From: Cryptomeria japonica
Taxonomy: Eukaryota > Streptophyta > Pinopsida > Cupressales > Cupressaceae
Length of the DNA stretch: 64,000 bases
Assembly: GCF_030272615.1 (NCBI RefSeq)
Contig: NC_081406.1
Coordinates: forward strand, 473,376,900-473,440,899
Reading direction: 5' to 3'
Part shown: positions 11,876 through 22,397 of the stretch, piece after piece
How the letters are laid out: every line of letters begins with the position of its first letter
Position numbering within the stretch: position 1 is the first letter of the stretch
Made by a program: the position numbers and the translations under genes
The notes under the pieces: model-generated
Seen by the model: only the letters and a program-made list of their open reading frames with translations
The model's database searches: none
What the model was told of the DNA's origin: nothing

Positions 11876-13420
11876 TGTTTACGCTTAATAGGGTCTTGTC
11901 CTTCTTAATACCCTTGGGTTTTACGAGAATCAATTGATTGAAGTTGAATTCATATGGGGAGATGGCTTGCTTTTTCCTCTTAGAAGTATTGGAAACTAAC
12001 CAAGGTGGTAAAGGTGTATCATCTTCTACTTGAGCAACCAATACTTGGGATGCAAGTTCTTTATTTTGTACACTTGCGGTCACAATAAGAGGTATAGAAG
12101 TCACAATGTCAAGTGGATTTTCAATAGTTGAAACTTTAGGAGGAAGTTCAGTTTTTATCATAAACTTATCAAAATCTTCTAACATAGAAGAAGTTACTTC
12201 ATACAAGTTAGGAAGAAACACATTTTCAATGTTGTCCTGCAGGCTGTCAAGAGTTGACTCGTTGGTTTTTGTTGAAGGAATGGTATGGATTACCACACTA
12301 GAAGCCTTAAATGTATATGAAGTAGATCCAAAAGGAGCAGGGGTAGAGACTGACATGGGAGGAGGAATTGTACCTGCAACATCATACGAGGAAGGAGGAA
12401 CAATTTCTTGTGTCTGTTGGGATTGAGTACTGGGAATTTTTGTTAACTCCTCATCATCATATTCTTCCTCTTGTTCTATTTCTATCTCTTCTTCTTCTTC
12501 TTGTTCACCTTCTGCATCAAGCAAATTTCTTCAGCTTCATCCTATGTTTGAGTGTCTTGGGCTAAAGATTCCCCTTGACTTTTATCCTCACCTTTTCCAA
12601 TTGCAAATTTGATTTTTGGAGCTTTTGGAGCCATGGGATCTTGTCCATTCTTAGTTCTCAATTCAAAAGTTTTCCCAACTTGGCCTACAATGTCATCCTT
12701 TAATCCAGTTTGGAAAGGTTTCAATTGAATACCTTTCTGAGTTTTTTTAACATTGGTATTAGCAACAATTCTTTGAAATTTGGGCCTTATTGAAACATTT
12801 TCCTTTTGGGACCATTAAATAATAGACAAAGGTGATCCAACAACCTTATTCTTCTCATACATAAGATCTAAGATAACTTTATCATCCTCAAGATCCTTAG
12901 GGATATCATAAAGATTTAGATTCTCAATCCGTTCTACTGTCAAATGGCAATAGTCGAGCCTTCTGATATCCTCCTCTATTCTACAATCAATCCACACATC
13001 TTCCACCTAGTGGACATGAGTAACTTTTCTTTAAGTTGTTCTTCATACCTTTATAATCAAATTCTTTCTTGGCCTTCCAGAACCTCATTGTCACTTTTCT
13101 CATTTCTTCATCCATGGCTTGGGCCTTGTAGATAGAATTGATTGAATATCTCCCAATGGTGAGAGAAAACTTGAGACCAATCTTATGTGAACCAGACTGT
13201 CATTCATGCACTACTCCCATTTGTTTAGCTAACTCCATGAGTACAATTTTGTCTGATGGGAACCTAGAAAGCATGAAGGGCTCACCATCAAAACATCTTA
13301 TTCTAAGATATATAAAGGTGGGGAATTGTAGAAATATGCACCCATACTAATTTACCGCATTCAAGGCTTCATCTAATATTCTCTTCTTTTGAAGATATTT
13401 ATCAAACATACACATGTACT
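11876..13420 (-). pseudogene. G1 3' LTR, second slice, with part of the LTR-resident ORF
   Basis: Read on the minus strand, this slice continues directly from 38746 once N1 and one TSD copy are removed. It codes in pieces for the middle of the ORF carried in the G1 LTR: MCMFDKYLQKKRIL at the N1 junction, a globular stretch to about 12640, a Glu-rich run (about 12440-12510), a Pro/Ser/Thr-rich part and a basic KRKKQ motif (about 11960). The pieces 11838-12524, 12542-12724 and 12815-13006 lie in different frames with several stops. The acidic-to-basic part is repeated at 58322-59080. The function is unknown. Confidence 0.7.
13416..13420 (+). repeat. N1 target-site duplication GTACT
   Basis: GTACT flanks the low end of N1 here and recurs at 38746-38750 directly beyond the high end of its other LTR. 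Removing N1 plus one copy restores the reading of the host ORF. Confidence 0.9.
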
Positions 13421-14635
13421 TGTTGAATTGGTTGAAGGGACCATAATACTGAGAGGGAGGGTTAATTAGTATTCCCAAAGACTCTAAAAATTTCTTACAA
13501 ATCTTAAACCATTTATTGATATATCAACTTCATTAAGCACATTAACATCAAATAGAAAATGTAGAATAAACATGAAAACACAACCACAAATGGAACACCA
13601 GATTTTATTCGTGGAAAACCGAAATGGGAAAAACCATGAAGAGTGTTAGATCTTAATAGAATATAAATAGTTATATGGTGTTTACAAAATGAGTTGTCTC
13701 ACTGCCAGGTGGCTCACTACTAGATTACAAAAGTGACTCACAACTATAATGCTTACTACAACAAGTCTAAATAAACTAAGGAAAATTTCATCTCTACATG
13801 CACAAGGTCAGTTACAGGTCAACCTCTGATTACATAATTTCATAAAACCTACAACAAATCCATTGAAAGATCTATGTACTATTGATCACAACCACTTGCA
13901 TTAGATCCAATAGAGGATAAATTGCAACACTGTTTGCACTCTGTCTTTGCTCTAACTGCTTCGTTGTCTATAACTTGCACTTGACACACTACTTCTTACC
14001 ACTCATTCTATGTATCACATCCATGCATTTATACACTTTTATATATACCACAAAGATTACACACTGGGATAATATGTTGGCCAAGCCCAAGTTATACACT
14101 ACTTGGATCAACACGTTAACCAATAAAGCCTTAAACATAAGCAGAATAACCAAGTCAGCCTCTGCAAGATCTCTACATGCTTCCCTTACACAATCGATTC
14201 ACCAATGCATATACCTTAATTATCAGAATGGGACAAGTGTTAACCGAACCCATAGATGTTGACCCATAAACACAAAATATCAACTCCAAAATCCAAAAGA
14301 ATACAACTTCCACACATACCACAAATATCAAACCACGAGACATGAAAGATACAATTGACACAATCAAAATAGTTGATACCGGGACACACAACTGATACGG
14401 GGACCAGTATACACTAGAATAAGCACAACTAAAAATTATGAAGGTGGGGAGAGAAAAGACTCCAGAAGATTTTCTACGCCTTATTGCATCATATCCCACA
14501 ACAATATCAGAATTGCACACCTCATCTGCATATACATATATCATTTGCATATATCAACTGCACGTACCATCTAGACCAAATGAGATAATTGATTTGACAT
14601 CAATGACAACAATGACAATATTCAAACGTCTAACA
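13421..14635 (-). mobile_element. N1 3' LTR
   Basis: The LTR is 1215 bp. Read on the minus strand it starts TGTTAGACG at 14635 and ends CAATTCAACA at 13421. The hairpin motif with TACTGA and a G-run is at 13447-13471. The matching 5' LTR is 100 bp longer because of an expanded short repeat. Short ORFs inside (13975-14262, 14173-14550) are not convincing genes. Confidence 0.88.
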
Positions 14636-14665
14636 ATCTCCCCCTTTGTCATTGATGACAAGACA
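14636..14665 (-). promoter_or_regulatory. N1 polypurine tract
   Basis: On the minus strand the sequence CAAAGGGGGAGAT lies directly before the LTR start. This is the plus-strand DNA priming site of LTR retroelements. The same arrangement is seen in N2 and K1. Confidence 0.8.
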
Positions 14666-14881
14666 TCTCACAAAGGAAGAAACATATATGCATACAAAGA
14701 AACATATCTACATACAACTCCCCCTAAATCATATGTCTCCTTAACTCAAAAAATTGCCTCTCTCAAAATGTTTTTCTCCCCCTTTTACATCAAGGACAAA
14801 GGGTGCCCTTGATAAAAAATGAATATATTCCAATCGCAAAAAAAAAGAATGTCAAAAATGAGTACCAACCCAAGAGAACTT

Positions 14882-16209
14882 TCAATTAATCTTCTTTGAA
14901 AAGATTAGCTTGTACTTCTCTTTTAGTTCCAGAAGAAGAACCTCCCAAGAGTTCACAGCCAATTTAATGTTAACTGACAGGCTCTTGCACTCTACTAGCA
15001 GATCAATAGCATGGGAAATATTGTATGGAGCAAATGTATTTTGCTCATACTCAACTGTGTTGTCAAGCAAAGATAAAAAGTTCTCCAATTTTGCCTCAAC
15101 AATTTCTTTCACTTTCCAGAAAACACTTATGAAATATTCTCTTTGCCTTTGTAAATACAAAAGTTTTGCTTGAAGATAATTTATTCTTTTCCTCTATTCA
15201 CCGTCCTTGTCATTCAAAAAATCAAAAGATTTACCTAGTGAAGTCAATTTTATCCTCAATGGAATCAATTTTAGCTTTGTGCTTTATTGCAACTATCGCC
15301 CATTAGATACAATACCTATATACTTTGCTTGCACTGTTGATATAGTCTCTCATTTAATCAATGCAAATAGACAAGGCTTTCTTCGCATCATCACAATCCT
15401 TCAATAAAATTTGCATATCAACACCTTTATCCTCTGAAACTTTAGCTTCGACTGATTGCTCAAGAAATTTCTCCTTGACAACCTCATACACGGATTCCAA
15501 AAGTATATTACTCACATCTTCAATATTGATGCTATTCCAGACCATATTACTCACATCTTCAATACTGATGCTATTTCAGACCAAATGATTAATCAAAACA
15601 TTTTTTATTCTTTCTAACAACAAAAGTCAGTCACATATTTCCTATTTTCTTGATTCCATCAATGTTTCCAATGGTTTCCAACAAATTGGATTCATCATCA
15701 GATTCATTTGCTTATTGCTCAACAACAACCAATTCTCCTTTAGCTACAAGGGATTCCAGATCCTTTATTATTACAATATCTTTCTCTTTCTGATCCATCT
15801 TTCTTTTCTTTGATTCTGGGACACTCATAAACTCTCTTTTTTTCCTCTTTTTGGAGGAAGAACCTCCTTCGGTAGAACTAGTAGCAAGGGATACTGGACC
15901 AACACTCCACATATCCAGGAAGGTTTTGAAATATGCATTGCATAGCTTCTCTTTACTATCTAAACTATTCAAATATCTAAAGATTTGCCTTGCATTAGGA
16001 ACACCAGACTTCCATATCACATTTTCTTTGGCCATAAGGGATCCCAAATAACACATGACTAGACAAACAAGCAGTGATCCAAACCGAAAAGGATAATTTT
16101 GTTCTTTTAACATCTTAATGTTTTCTAATAACACTTCCCTCAATAATTCACACAAATTGAACGATTTGTCTTGTCGTGCCCAAACTTTTGGGCAAAAATA
16201 GAACAACAA
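14882..16209 (-). pseudogene. N1 second ORF, 3' half: unknown protein with basic linker and coiled coil
   Basis: The best piece is 15712-16209. It begins with a globular stretch (FNLCELLREVLLEN, then FRFGSLL) and passes into a Ser/Lys-rich basic segment (SSSKKRKKREF, then SKKRKMDQKEKD) that looks like a nuclear-localisation-type linker. After frame changes, 15354-15554 and 14882-15160 give a charged helical, coiled-coil C-terminal part. The first stretch is clearly similar to N2 at 52227-52841 (DLCEMLRQQFLENF, FKFGTLSL), so the two elements share this ORF. The function is unknown. The N-terminal part is missing at the junction with G2. Confidence 0.65.
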
Positions 16210-16962
16210 ATTTTATTTTTTTGAGCAACATAAACTCACAAAATAGTCTACATTAAAATGAGATCAATTGAGTTTTGTCTTAACTAAGATGTAAGTAGAA
16301 TTATTCACTAACATTGGATTAATTAACTCACTCATAAAAGCGATATTAATTAATGAGGACTAATTATTCCCTAAGAGGGTCCTCGTAAGTTAATTAGTTG
16401 ATTTAATTAACCTAATTAAATTGCCGCTAATTAAAGTCAAGGGATATATAAATATCCTAGTTGCATTTAAATTAATCTGGGCTAATTGAATAATGATGTG
16501 GATATCTTAAATCTAAAATTTGATTAATTGAGCGCACGCAAAATTCATTATTTATATTTAGCCAATAAGGTTTCAAAATCAATAATGTTATTTGCCAAAT
16601 AAATCTAATTTATACTATAGCCAATTTTAATTTCCCGTAAACCTTCAAATTTTGACGATTAAATAATCTGGCCAAAATTGGCCTCATAGGTTAAAAATTC
16701 ACATAAAATAATTAATAATTTTCATTTACAAATTTCCCCCCAAATTAATTTTAACTTGACGTCCACATTTAATTAAATACAAAAATTATCTAAGAAATAT
16801 CCTTATAAATAATCCTTGATAAATTACGTCAATAATTGCGATATTAGAACTATATAAAATTAATTCCCCCAATTTAAAAATTCAGCTAAAAGTGAAAGGG
16901 GTCTAATTATTACTTACGCGTTCATTAATAAAATCAAATTAAATAGGTTTTCAACTTAACCT

Positions 16963-16964
<2 letters not shown>

Positions 16965-16994
<30 letters not shown>
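16965..16994. repeat. short (TA)n microsatellite
   Basis: This is an uninterrupted alternating TA run of about 30 bases within the AT-rich block. Confidence 0.9.
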
Positions 16995-16997
<3 letters not shown>

Positions 16998-17159
16998 AAC
17001 AAATCTATATTTATACCTATTTATACATATATATTTCTTTAATAAAATGAATCAACTATACCCATTAAATATTATATTGCAACTTATAAATAAACTCTAA
17101 ATTAAAAGTTATAACTAAAGACTATAATTCAAATTCCCTCTCTTATTTTTATATGCAAA

Positions 17160-17320
17160 CCCTAACCCAAATATGGGCTAGGGTTGCATTTCCAATATAT
17201 CTTTGTTATTTAAATGCTAACCCTAACCCGAAATTGGGTTAGGGTTGCATTCTTAGCATCTAGAATTCTTTTCTTTTTCTTAATTGTTTTTACCCTAACC
17301 CAAAATTGGGTTAGGGTTTA
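17160..17320. repeat. three telomere-like palindromes
   Basis: The arm CCCTAACCC, followed by a short AT spacer and the complement (GGGTTAGGG, or GGGCTAGGG in the first), occurs at about 17160-17183, 17222-17245 and 17292-17315. Each could fold into a hairpin. The unit is not the plant telomere repeat (TTTAGGG), so I do not call it interstitial telomere. Confidence 0.8.
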
Positions 17321-17480
17321 TTATTATTATTATTTTTTGTGTGTGAGTTTAGTGTGTGTGTGCAGGGTTTGGTGGCCGTGAGGTGGTGGTGCCCGAAATG
17401 GAGGCAGGGCGGCAGAGGTTTGAAGGGCCAAGGCGGGGGCGGGGCGTCCCTGGAGAAACCATGGTGGTCGGTCGGGAATT

Positions 17481-17667
17481 GTCCACTGTGTTTAACCACA
17501 GTGGCAGCCCTCGTGCCGTCCACTGTGTTTAAACACAGTGGCGGCCCCCGTGCCGTCCACTGTGCTTAAACAAAGTGGCGGCTCGACCGTGTCGTCTACT
17601 ATGTTTGAACACAATGGCTCGGCCGCCTGCCGTCCACTGTGTTTAACCACAGTGGCTCGACCGCGCC
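17481..17667. repeat. tandem array of five palindromic 36-40 bp units
   Basis: Units start at 17481, 17518, 17555, 17592 and 17632. Each has a core of CCACTGTG, TTTAAA-like centre and CACAGTGG, so each is a near-perfect palindrome, followed by a GC-rich spacer (GGCGGCCCCCGTGCC type). The fourth unit is the most diverged. The local GC content is far above the flanks. Confidence 0.9.
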
Positions 17668-17713
17668 GCAACTCGGTAAGCCTTTTTTTTTATATATTTT
17701 ATTTTGTAATAAT

Positions 17714-17842
<129 letters not shown>

Positions 17843-19029
17843 TTCATTCTCTAGGGTTAGGATCTCCTTTTTTTAATATATTTTCTTAGAAAGGAATTAA
17901 GACATTAATATGCAGGAGTGTTGTAAATGTACATACATCATTTGAATAGATATAGTTTTTTTTTGAATGATTTATTTCAACAAGAACATATTAACTCATA
18001 TCCTCAATTTATTCCTAATACCAGATATTTAAACTAACCATTTCCTTTTCAAAATAACTTAGCATAGTGAAGATATTTTGTTCTCATTGTCTAAGGCTAA
18101 ATACGTATTTTCATTCTCTTTTCTAAAATGCCTTAAAATAGATAATACCAGAACTAACTTTTAAATTATTTTTCCTAGATTAATTTCTGCAATGTTTAAA
18201 CAGGAGATAAAAGTGACAGTAATAAATATGATTGTAGCAACATTTAAATATTCCAAAAAAGAAAATACACTTAACACATTCCCATTTCTCTTTCTGCATC
18301 TCTTTTGTTTTCTTTATATAAATTACAGAGATAATAGATGACAGAATTTAGTTACATGACATATTTAAATAAAATACATATTTAAATAATAGACAAAACA
18401 CAATACATTTCCTTTCCCTTGCACTTTATACAAATAGAGTTAACCAAATGCATTCCCCCCCCCTTTTTTTTAAAAAATGATCCTTACATCAATAAAATAC
18501 ATCTTAAGGCATAGTCAATATTACAGATTTCTAAATCATTACAACAAAAAAGTTCTTTCCTTTCCCTTCTTTTCTTTTCAACGAAATAATATTACATTCT
18601 TTTTCTTTCTGCAACTAAAGTAAAATCTGCAACTCCTAGCTTTCTTTTCCAAGCAACCTGCATTCAAAACTTAAGGCTGTGACCATGGGGTGCTCACCTC
18701 CCAGCCTAGGTTTACTAGAAGCCACCCCCGAGCTTGGAGAACCAAGTCCTAGATGGGTTACACTCAAACAAATACAAACAAGCAAGGGGAAAAACTCAAC
18801 AAACACATTCCCATCCCAAAGTTGAAACTTCATCACATAATGTGATGTTTTACAAGGGTGGAAGTGGACCAAATACCTTGAGGAGATCTACAAGATAATA
18901 GATCACAGCCAACTCATGGCAACCAAGAACACCACAAAAATCATCTTAACCCCTCATCCTTATGACCCCCAAGGCATACATGCCATATTTTCTCCCCTTA
19001 TGACCCCCGAATGCATAAACAAGACTATG

Positions 19030-19831
19030 TGTAGACACCTAAAATTGTCATGTCTAATTAAATAAATATTTTATTTATTTAATTATCTAAGCCTAATTCT
19101 TCTATTAATTAAATAAATCTTTATTTATTTAATTAATTCATTTATCCTCTTCTAGCCTTATTTCTCATTTAAATAAATCCATTTATTTATTTAAATTATC
19201 CTTTTTCTAAATTAAATAAATATTTTATTTATTTAATTATCCCACTTCTTCTATTAATTAAATAAATCTTTATTTATTTAATTAATTCTTTAACTTTTTC
19301 TACACATGACACATGTCATTCATCTCTTAATTCATACACTACCTACCTCTTTCATTATTTTGGTATTTCTTTTACCTACCCTCTAATCTTAGCCGACCTC
19401 TCTTTTTACACCTCTCAATCTTATCCCTCCATTTCATATTGTGTCTTCTATTTAAGAAGATGCCTCCTTCATTATCAAACCCTAATCATTCTATGCATTC
19501 TAATCACTCAGCCTAATCGACAATTTGGAGGACTCGACTACACTACGATCCTACTTGCAACCACATTCCGTTCTTTGTTGAGCTCTTGTGCACATAAAAA
19601 TCTGAGAGCAAAAATATATCAAGCAAGATCAATGGAGATAGGAAGAATGGAGATCAAAACCCTATTGGACATGTGATGGTATAATCTTTGTGATTTCATG
19701 TGATTTGCATTGTCTTAGGTAATCTTCATATGTTATGGTGGATCTTTGTTGTTGTTAGGCTAGGGTTTTGTGGTTGAATTCATTTAGCCTTTCAATATCG
19801 TTATTATTGTTATCCATTTTCACCATAAACA
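19030..19831 (+). mobile_element. G3 5' LTR
   Basis: The LTR starts TGTAGACACC and ends CCATAAACA. It is 802 bp and about 99% identical to 29719-30521. The first 270 bp contain repeated AT-rich inverted repeats (ATTAAATAAAT...ATTTATTTAAT). A GTCTTCTATTTAAGAAGATG palindrome near 19443 may be the TATA region. Confidence 0.95.
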
Positions 19832-19832
19832 T

Positions 19833-19852
19833 TTTGGCACGCCCCGTGGGAC
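19833..19852 (+). promoter_or_regulatory. G3 primer-binding site
   Basis: TTTGGCACGCCCCGTGGGAC follows the 5' LTR by about one base. This is the position and form of a tRNA primer-binding site. I did not assign the tRNA. Confidence 0.75.
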
Positions 19853-22397
19853 ATGGATTTTTCTTAGATCTATGTTTTTTTTGCAGATTTTTCTAACCCT
19901 ATATTGCTATTTTGTAAAACAATTTGGAGAATAACCTTGTGCAGCTAGGGTTTTGGACACAAAATCAAGATCTTGGAGAGATTCGATCATATCTCACAAA
20001 CGGCTAGGAAATTTTGCACCAAATTTGTTTTGCAGGTTGAAGAAAGTATCAGGAGCTCTCAAGCCAAAATTCAGAATTTTTGGAGCACATTTTCATTTTG
20101 TATGAATTTTTTATGATTTTTCATAAAAAATTAATTTTGAGAGCAAATGAGAGAATTTTTTGGATTTTCTTATATTTTTGGAAATCTCTCATAATTATAC
20201 ATAGGATCTATTCTTTGTGATTTTAATTTTGATGCAAAATATTTCCCTAAAAATCGGATCTTTAAAAATTAGGGTTTTTCCTTATTTTGATCAGATCTCA
20301 TAAACCATTTCTAATTTTGACATAATTTTTTTTGTGTAGGTCAGGAAACGTATCAGAAAGATTTAGTACAAATTTCAGATTTTTTGGATCTATTTTACAT
20401 TTTGTATGAATTTTTTTATGATTTTTCATAAAAAATTAATTTTGAGAGAAAATTAGCGAATTTTTTGGATTTTCTTACATTTTTGGAAATCTCTTAGTAT
20501 TATACATAGGATCTGTTCTTTGTGATTTTAAATTTGATGCAAAATCATTCCTCAAAAATCAGATCTTTGAAAATTAGGGTTTTGCATTATTTTACTCATA
20601 TCTCACAAACTGCTTGGATTTGTTGCAAAAACATTTTTGTGCAAGTTTGGAAGACCATCAAGACTTTCCAGTAAAAATTTTAGATTTTTTGGATCGATTT
20701 TCCATTTTATATGAATTTTTTATGATTTTTCATAAAAAATTAATTTTTGAAGCAAATTAGCAAATTGTTTGGATTTTCTTACATTTCTGGAAATCTCTTG
20801 AAATTTTACAGGTGGTCTTTTTTTATGATGAATCAAATCTTTGAATTGGTCAAGAAAACGCATTATTGAAGACCCCTATTTCACAAAGTCTTTTGGATCT
20901 AAAATTTACCTAACTTGTGTGCTTGCAGGAAGGGGTGATTATTTCAAACAATCCAAACTACTAATAAATATTTGTTGCAGATCCTTGGCAAGGGTTTTTG
21001 GATTTTTATTGTGTGCCTTGTTTTCATAGACTAGCAAACACTTCAATTGGTGCACTAAAATTGAATCATTGTCTTTTGTGTCTTGAGCAATAGGCTATTT
21101 TTGTTTAATCTTTAGAGGGCCTATCTTCCCGTGTGGTCATTAGGACTACTAGTGAGAAGAGAACGACCCAAGTGGTAGCGAGGAAAACCCACCTCATCCG
21201 AACCACTATAATCAAATGTATTCATGGTGAAAACTATGAATAACGTGTGCTGATTAGTTCATACCGACACTATGTCTCCCCATAAACCCGTTTGATCAAA
21301 TTTATTTGATCATTTGTAGGGCGTAACCCCTACCGGCTGGGAGCCTTCTGTATTTACAGAGCTGAAAGTGCCGCATGTATGGCCACACGAGCGGATGCCC
21401 TTACTAGCACCTTTTTGTTTTAGAAGCCCAAATCCTTCTAGTTGTTGGGGCAGGAGGTCGGACCTCTGGTAGCGGCCCACACACATACGGTTCTTAGTAG
21501 AGATACAAAGTTCACCACGGGGAGTTTTCGTGGGGACTGATGCTTGGCTGACCCGAGAAGTGAGTGCCGAGGGTGGAGCGAGTGAGGTCAAGCATCTAAG
21601 TATCCGCTCTGAATAGCATAGCCTCGGGGGTAAAACCCCATGTGGGATCAACAACTATTGTCTTGGCCAGCCATAAGAATTGTGCTTGACTTATTTTAAA
21701 CATTCAAACAATCAAGACCAAACAACAAAACATTGTGTCTTTTGTGTCTTCAAGTGTATGCAAAACAATTTTACATCAAACAACACACTTTTCTTGGAGT
21801 CATTGTCAGTCTAAACACTTGCAAACATTGAGTCCTCAACAACATTGTGTCCTCTTGTCATGAAAAACACTCAAACATTCAGATTTGGTCACAACCAACA
21901 ACTTCACAAATTGGAAAATTTTTACAGTCTAGCAAACAAGAGCAATCAGTTTCGGAATTCTTGAGCTTCCTAGGTTGTTTCTCCAGGTTTTCATCTAGCA
22001 TTCAACCTGTCTCTGGGTCTCATACAGTCCATCATTGCTTCACATCTCATTTTACATTCATACTTGTCTAAACTTGAGTCAAAAGGTCACTTGCTTGTCC
22101 TCATCATACTTTGTCAACATACTACATACAACTACACTTTGCTAAGTGGTCCCTCATCAAGGTTTCTTCCTTTGGGTCTCATTTGGTCTTACTTAGAGTC
22201 AAGGTCAGCTTACCTCATCAAGAGAAACTATCCTCTCTTTGGAAGTCACACCTACTCTACTACATACATACTTGGTCTTACACTTTGGACATTGCAAGTA
22301 CACCTCAAGATTCATTTACATTCCATACAACTCTTGGTCTTCCATACTTTTTTCATTTTTCATCTAGTCTCTCACATCTTGGTCAAACACCTAGTTC
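19853..22397 (+). other. G3 5' leader, non-coding, with three ~300 bp tandem repeats
   Basis: No credible gene is visible between the primer-binding site and gag. Three diverged tandem copies of about 304 bp start with ATCTCAyAAAC at about 19991, 20295 and 20600. Each contains TTTTTATGATTTTTCATAAAAAATTAATTTT-like blocks. The rest (20850-22397) is unique sequence with a few short ORFs. A long leader is common in Tat/Ogre elements and may hold packaging signals. Confidence 0.7.

Noticed and set aside
12106-12565. plus-strand ORFs opposite the G1 LTR ORF
   Set aside because: They are shadows of the acidic, Ser/Pro-rich minus-strand coding region.
13975-14812. short ORFs with possible secretion signals in and beside the N1 LTR
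   Set aside because: They are not conserved between the two N1 LTRs and are explained by LTR and tract sequence.
17160-17320. interstitial telomere repeat
   Set aside because: The motif is CCCTAACCC within palindromes, not a run of TTTAGGG units.
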